A stretch of DNA of 12,067 nt from Ophiostoma sp. CBS 140.51 (taxonomy: Eukaryota; Ascomycota; Sordariomycetes; Ophiostomatales; Ophiostomataceae). Under the pieces are notes generated by a model that did no database searches, was not told the origin of the DNA, and saw nothing but the letters and a program-made list of their open reading frames with translations. Location: the NCBI GenBank assembly GCA_029298735.1, contig JANSLP010000551.1, forward strand, positions 1 to 12,067, read 5' to 3'. A program made the position numbers and the translations under genes. Each line of letters starts with the position of its first letter. The first letter of the stretch is position 1. Of the stretch, positions 8,931 to 12,067 are shown in pieces.

Positions 8931-9210
8931 ATTTGACGTAAATGTATGTCTGCAATCACCTTAATGCATATGCCACGTGCAAACTGCATCGTGATGGTGA
9001 CGTCGGTCCAAGGCTGAAGTCGAATGTTGATCCATCGTGGGTCTGTAATCTCTTCACGAAAAGAAAAAAGAAAAAAAAAACGAATCACGCATAATTGATC
9101 GAGTCTTGTTTATTGATTTGTAAAGCACACGTTGCAGATGATCGTCTGTGGTTGTCGTTTGCCGAGGAAAAGAAGCCGGTGGTATATCGATGCTGCCGCT
9201 CTCCAAATCT

Positions 9211-9233
9211 GTCCGAAGATCGTGCGGGCTGGC
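9211..9233 (+). promoter_or_regulatory. Shared CCG-N9-CGG element, copy 2
   Basis: It differs from the copy at 6692-6714 at only two of 23 positions (G for C before the CGG, C for T after it). CCG (9213-9215) and CGG (9225-9227) keep the nine-base spacing. It lies 311 bases before the ATG of the FAD dehydrogenase gene. Confidence 0.55.
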
Positions 9234-9479
9234 TATATTTGTGGGGAAAATAGAGAAAATGGACAATGCTACGTGGAAGAGACGTCACAGGAACCCAAAA
9301 TTGGAGACGAAACGGATTTGCAAGGAGATTGATTGTAATTGTAGTCTTTTTGGAGAGAATGGATGGAGAAAATGGGCGAAGTGTGGGCGGTATCGCGAGC
9401 CTCGTTGAGTAGCCTCGGAGAATGGAGAAGCCAATCGACACATCGCGATTCCCTTAATAAGGCGGAGAAATAAAGCCAT

Positions 9480-9487
9480 TATAAAAA
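9480..9487 (+). promoter_or_regulatory. TATA box of the FAD dehydrogenase gene
   Basis: TATAAAAA lies 57 bases before the ATG at 9544. With a usual TATA-to-start distance this predicts a short 5' leader of about 20-30 bases. Confidence 0.55.
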
Positions 9488-9543
9488 GGAACAGAGGATT
9501 AGACTCCATTGTTTATCCCGGTATAGTGCTGCCACATATTATC

Positions 9544-11322
9544 ATGAATCGAACACTGGCCACAACAAGCCGAGCGGCGTCTCGTGCCATCAGTCGAACA
9601 TCAACGGCATGTCGCAGACAGACACGCCTTCAATCAACAGCATCCACCTCTTATGATGCCACTTACGATGTCGTCGTCGTCGGATCGGGCTGTGCTGGTC
9701 TGACGGCCGCTCTGGTCTGTGCCACCCGTGGCCTCAAAGTTTTGGTCGTCGAAAAGACCCGCTACTTTGGCGGCACCACGGCCTACTCGGGCGGCGGCGC
9801 CTGGATTCCCAACAACATACACCAGCCGGCCATTTCCATCAGCGACTCGACGGAACAGGCCAAGACCTACCTTGAGGCGGTCATGGGCCCATTATACGAC
9901 AAGGACGAGAAGAAGATTGCTGCTTTTCTGGCGAGTGCACCTCGGATGGTCAACTGGATTGAGAACAACACGCTCGTCAAGTTCAAGCCTGTGCCACTCC
10001 CGGACTACCATGTGGACAAGCCGGGTGCATCCGCTGGGCGCACAATCTTGACGGAAGAGTTTGATGGCCGCAAGCTGGGCCGTGCCGGTATCCGGAGCAT
10101 CCGCTACCCACTGCAAGGCCTCTCGGCATTCGGCACAATGCAACTCGACCCGGGCGACATGGGGAAAATGACGGGTGTTTTCCGGGGTGTGGGGAACTTT
10201 GTGTTTGCCTCTCGGAGAGTGCTGCGCTACATCCTCGACCTCCTCGTCTACGGCAAAGGCACACACATGGCCAATGGCAACGCTCTGGCTGGCCGGCTGG
10301 TGGCGTCCGCCCAGAACGAGGGCGTCAAACTGTGGAACAACACGACGGCGGTGGAGGCCATCACTTCTGACAAAGGGGTTGATGGTATCAAGGTTGAACG
10401 CGACGGCAGCACTCTCAACATCAAGACCATCCGCGGCGTCGTGCTGGCCAGTGGTGGTTTAGGCCGCTCTCCGGAAGCCCGCAAGGTCATGCCGCACGAG
10501 TGGACGGCCGTGCCACGCGGCAACACGGGCGATGGCAACCGGATTGGTGTGGCTGCGGGAGGCACTCTCCCCCCACCCAACCCAATGAACGGCATCTTTG
10601 CTCCCATCTCGCTGCTGCACCCCAAAGACAAGTCCAAGCCCGTCCGGCGGTACCCGCACTTTGCCATGGACAGGGCCAAACCGGGGTCGATTATTGTCGG
10701 CCCGGACGGCAAGCGCTTCGCCAACGAGGCCCAGCCGTACCATGAGTTTGTGTCGACGATGCATAAGAGGGGCATCACCAAAGCGTATTACATTGGCGAC
10801 CGCACGCTCCTCAGAAAATACGGCATGGGCATGGCATTGCCGGCGCCGTATCCCATCTGGCGGCTCCTCAAGCAAGGCTACTTGATCCCAGCACCAACGA
10901 TTGCCGAACTGGCGAACAAGATTGGTGTTCCTGTGGACACACTTGAAGCGACGGTCAAGGAGATGAACAGTTTTGCTACCATTGGCAAAGACACGCAGTT
11001 TCATCGCGGCGAGAATGCCTACGATCAGTTCTATGGCGACCCTCTACACAAGCCCAACCCCAACCTGGGCGTCTGTCAGAAAGCACCATTCTATGCACTG
11101 CCCATCTATCCGGGCAATGTGAGCGTCTTTTACGGCCTCACAACCGACGAGGATGCGCGTGTCCTCGACAAGACGGGCGAGGCCATCCGTGGATTGTATG
11201 CAGTTGGTTTGGATCAGAGCCCAGTCTTCAAGGGCACCTACCCAGGTGGTGGATCGAGCATTGGACCGGCCATGACTTTTGGCTATCGTGCCGGGTTGAG
11301 TCTGGTGGGGGAGAAAGAGTGA
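9544..11322 (+). CDS. FAD-dependent 3-ketosteroid dehydrogenase-like oxidoreductase
   Basis: The single exon encodes 592 residues. The first ATG of the frame is at 9544. Residues 1-36 are rich in R, S, T and A with no acidic residue and end RLQSTAST, like a mitochondrial presequence. Next come the FAD-binding fold VVVVGSGCAGLTAA (43-56), a glutamate at the end of the second strand (VLVVEK, E70), GGTTAYSGGGAW (76-87), a second dinucleotide-contact strand GVVLASGGLG (298-307), and the C-terminal flavin motif TYPGGGSSIGPAMTFGY (565-581). This is the FAD_binding_2 superfamily of fumarate reductases and 3-ketosteroid delta1-dehydrogenases. Y155, Y426, Y566 and G570 fall where the bacterial delta1-dehydrogenase has its catalytic Tyr119, Tyr318, Tyr487 and Gly491 (my alignment by eye). 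It probably desaturates a cyclic ketone. The true substrate is unknown, and a steroid is only one possibility. It shares a promoter element with the P450/MFS pair. Confidence 0.9.
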   Translation: MNRTLATTSRAASRAISRTSTACRRQTRLQSTASTSYDATYDVVVVGSGCAGLTAALVCATRGLKVLVVEKTRYFGGTTAYSGGGAWIPNNIHQPAISISDSTEQAKTYLEAVMGPLYDKDEKKIAAFLASAPRMVNWIENNTLVKFKPVPLPDYHVDKPGASAGRTILTEEFDGRKLGRAGIRSIRYPLQGLSAFGTMQLDPGDMGKMTGVFRGVGNFVFASRRVLRYILDLLVYGKGTHMANGNALAGRLVASAQNEGVKLWNNTTAVEAITSDKGVDGIKVERDGSTLNIKTIRGVVLASGGLGRSPEARKVMPHEWTAVPRGNTGDGNRIGVAAGGTLPPPNPMNGIFAPISLLHPKDKSKPVRRYPHFAMDRAKPGSIIVGPDGKRFANEAQPYHEFVSTMHKRGITKAYYIGDRTLLRKYGMGMALPAPYPIWRLLKQGYLIPAPTIAELANKIGVPVDTLEATVKEMNSFATIGKDTQFHRGENAYDQFYGDPLHKPNPNLGVCQKAPFYALPIYPGNVSVFYGLTTDEDARVLDKTGEAIRGLYAVGLDQSPVFKGTYPGGGSSIGPAMTFGYRAGLSLVGEKE

Positions 11323-11402
11323 ATAAATGATGGATAGTGAACACTTTATACATAAGAGTGAATGAATTGAAGTTAACAGTTGATGTGATTCTGTACAATG
11401 CC

Positions 11403-11408
11403 AATAAA
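11403..11408 (+). terminator. Candidate polyadenylation signal of the FAD gene
   Basis: AATAAA lies 81 bases after the stop codon. Another AATAAA (11322-11327) overlaps the stop codon and is less well placed. Fungal poly(A) signals are loose, so this is only suggestive. Confidence 0.3.
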
Positions 11409-11429
11409 AGGCCTCCCGGTGCTGGTTGA

Positions 11430-11802
11430 GGCCAACCCAACTGTGTGGCACAGCACAAATGCGGCGAGTCGCTCATTACGAAAGTGGCAATGTATGACAG
11501 CAATGCCGTTCTCTCTGTTCTGCTCGACTACCGCAATGCCATGGACGTCCCCGTACCCACCGTCCGGCGAGGACAAGTTCCGGCTTTGGGGGACCCCTCT
11601 CACAGAAGCTTGTTGTAGTGGCAACATCGACACCGTGAAGTTGCTCCTCGAAAGATTGCCCGATACGGACATCAACAAGGTCGACAATTTAGGGTTGACG
11701 CCGCTGCTGGCCGTCGCCTACGGAACGAGGCCAGACAAGGAGAACAAGGTAGGGGAGGTACCAAAGGAGGGCAAGAAGCCGGCTATGAAGGAACCGCAGT
11801 AG
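11430..11802 (+). pseudogene. Frameshifted ankyrin-repeat gene remnant
   Basis: Two reading frames carry consecutive ankyrin-like sequence. The frame from 11430 (after a TGA at 11427) encodes CGESLITKVAMYDSNAVLSV and then LLDYRNAMDVPV, a divergent repeat, and runs into a stop soon after 11590. The next frame, in use from about 11565, encodes GTPLTEACCSGNIDTVKLLL, then DINKVDNLGLTPLLAVAYG, a clear ankyrin repeat and the start of another. It ends after a lysine/glutamate-rich tail at TAG 11800-11802. A single shift (one base gained or two lost) at about 11565-11590 would separate them. Ankyrin proteins normally have several repeats and a longer frame, so this is probably a broken fragment. Weak introns could also explain it, for example the GT at 11749 after AACAAG. 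The gene's partner or role cannot be inferred. Confidence 0.55.
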
Positions 11803-12067
11803 AGGATTGCAGTAGTGTGGTTGTGATACCCTCGTCTGTTTACAACATCTTGTCAAAGACTGTATCAAGTTGAACCCTTGTTTTCCTCATCTGGCCATGA
11901 TTAGTATTCACGACTTGCCGTGTAAGTGCTCGTGTACAGTAACCACCATCGCATCGATGGGCAGCTTTGTCACTGAGGCACGTGCAGTACCTTTAATATG
12001 CTATTTCCAATAAATTCTTTTTTGAATCTTCTTTCCCCCCTTCCCTTCTTCTTCTCTTCATCCTCCT
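11803..12067. other. Right-edge intergenic region with a pyrimidine-rich end
   Basis: No gene is supported. From about 12016 to the edge the plus strand is nearly all pyrimidine, like the leaders at 356-431 and upstream of 1645, so a plus-strand gene may start just past the window. An AATAAA (12010-12015) directly precedes the tract. Confidence 0.4.

Larger units (their letters stand above)
8766..9543 (+). promoter_or_regulatory. MFS 3' flank and promoter of the FAD dehydrogenase gene
   Basis: There is no supported coding frame. From left to right it contains a 20-bp direct repeat (8891-8930), an E-box CACGTG (8974-8979), a CRE-like TGACGTC (8998-9004), an A-rich run (about 9060-9080), the shared CCG-N9-CGG element (9211-9233), a second CRE-like site on the minus strand (9281-9287), a CCAAT box on the minus strand (9300-9304) and a TATA box (9480-9487). 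The element, CCAAT and TATA sites form a reasonable fungal promoter for the gene starting at 9544. The bZIP and E-box matches are short and may be chance. Confidence 0.55.

Noticed and set aside
8974..9287. E-box and CRE-like sites upstream of the FAD gene as proof of specific regulation
   Set aside because: Six- to eight-base matches are expected by chance in a region of this size. They are noted in the promoter entry only.
9526..9543. Start of the FAD enzyme at 9526
   Set aside because: The codon there is GTG. The first ATG of the frame is at 9544 and begins a plausible presequence.
10459..11004. A 181-codon minus-strand frame inside the FAD gene
   Set aside because: It is a complement of a strongly supported coding sequence, with no domain of its own.

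Overview
The window looks like nuclear DNA of a filamentous ascomycete (Pezizomycotina). The evidence is short GT-AG introns of 48, 66 and 86 nt with GTAAGT donors and CTGAC or CTAAC branch sites, pyrimidine-rich leaders in front of genes, C/G-ending codons, roughly 0.8-1.3 kb intergenic gaps, and gene families typical of these fungi. A Sordariomycete would fit, but that is a guess. There are no bacterial-style operons, transposons, CRISPR arrays or tRNA genes that I could recognise.

Left part (1-4534): an AT-rich edge is followed by a 3'-terminal fragment of a gene (499-816). A full-length relative of the same family lies at 1645-3231. That gene carries an F-box/2EXR-like motif in its first half and ends in the same C-terminal module as the fragment (27 of 51 residues identical over the last stretch, counted by hand). 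It is interrupted by one in-frame TAG at 2515-2517, either a true nonsense codon or part of a weak 99-nt intron. A 13-bp tandem repeat lies in its upstream region. The stretch 3232-4534 holds nothing I can call coding.

Central and right part (4535-11322): three genes look like a small metabolic cluster. A 525-aa microsomal cytochrome P450 (minus strand, three exons) is divergent from a 500-aa MFS sugar-transporter-type permease (plus strand, two exons). Next comes a 592-aa FAD-dependent dehydrogenase of the 3-ketosteroid-delta1-dehydrogenase/fumarate reductase superfamily, with an apparent mitochondrial presequence. The P450/MFS divergent promoter and the FAD-gene promoter share a 23-bp element (21 of 23 identical) built as CCG-N9-CGG, the kind of site a Zn2Cys6 regulator binds, and each region also has CCAAT boxes. 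The inferred picture is a co-regulated unit that imports or exports a compound (MFS), hydroxylates it at the ER (P450) and desaturates a cyclic ketone (FAD enzyme). The substrate cannot be read from the sequence.

Right edge (11323-12067): a frameshifted ankyrin-repeat gene remnant, then non-coding DNA ending in a pyrimidine-rich tract that may be the leader of a gene beyond the window.
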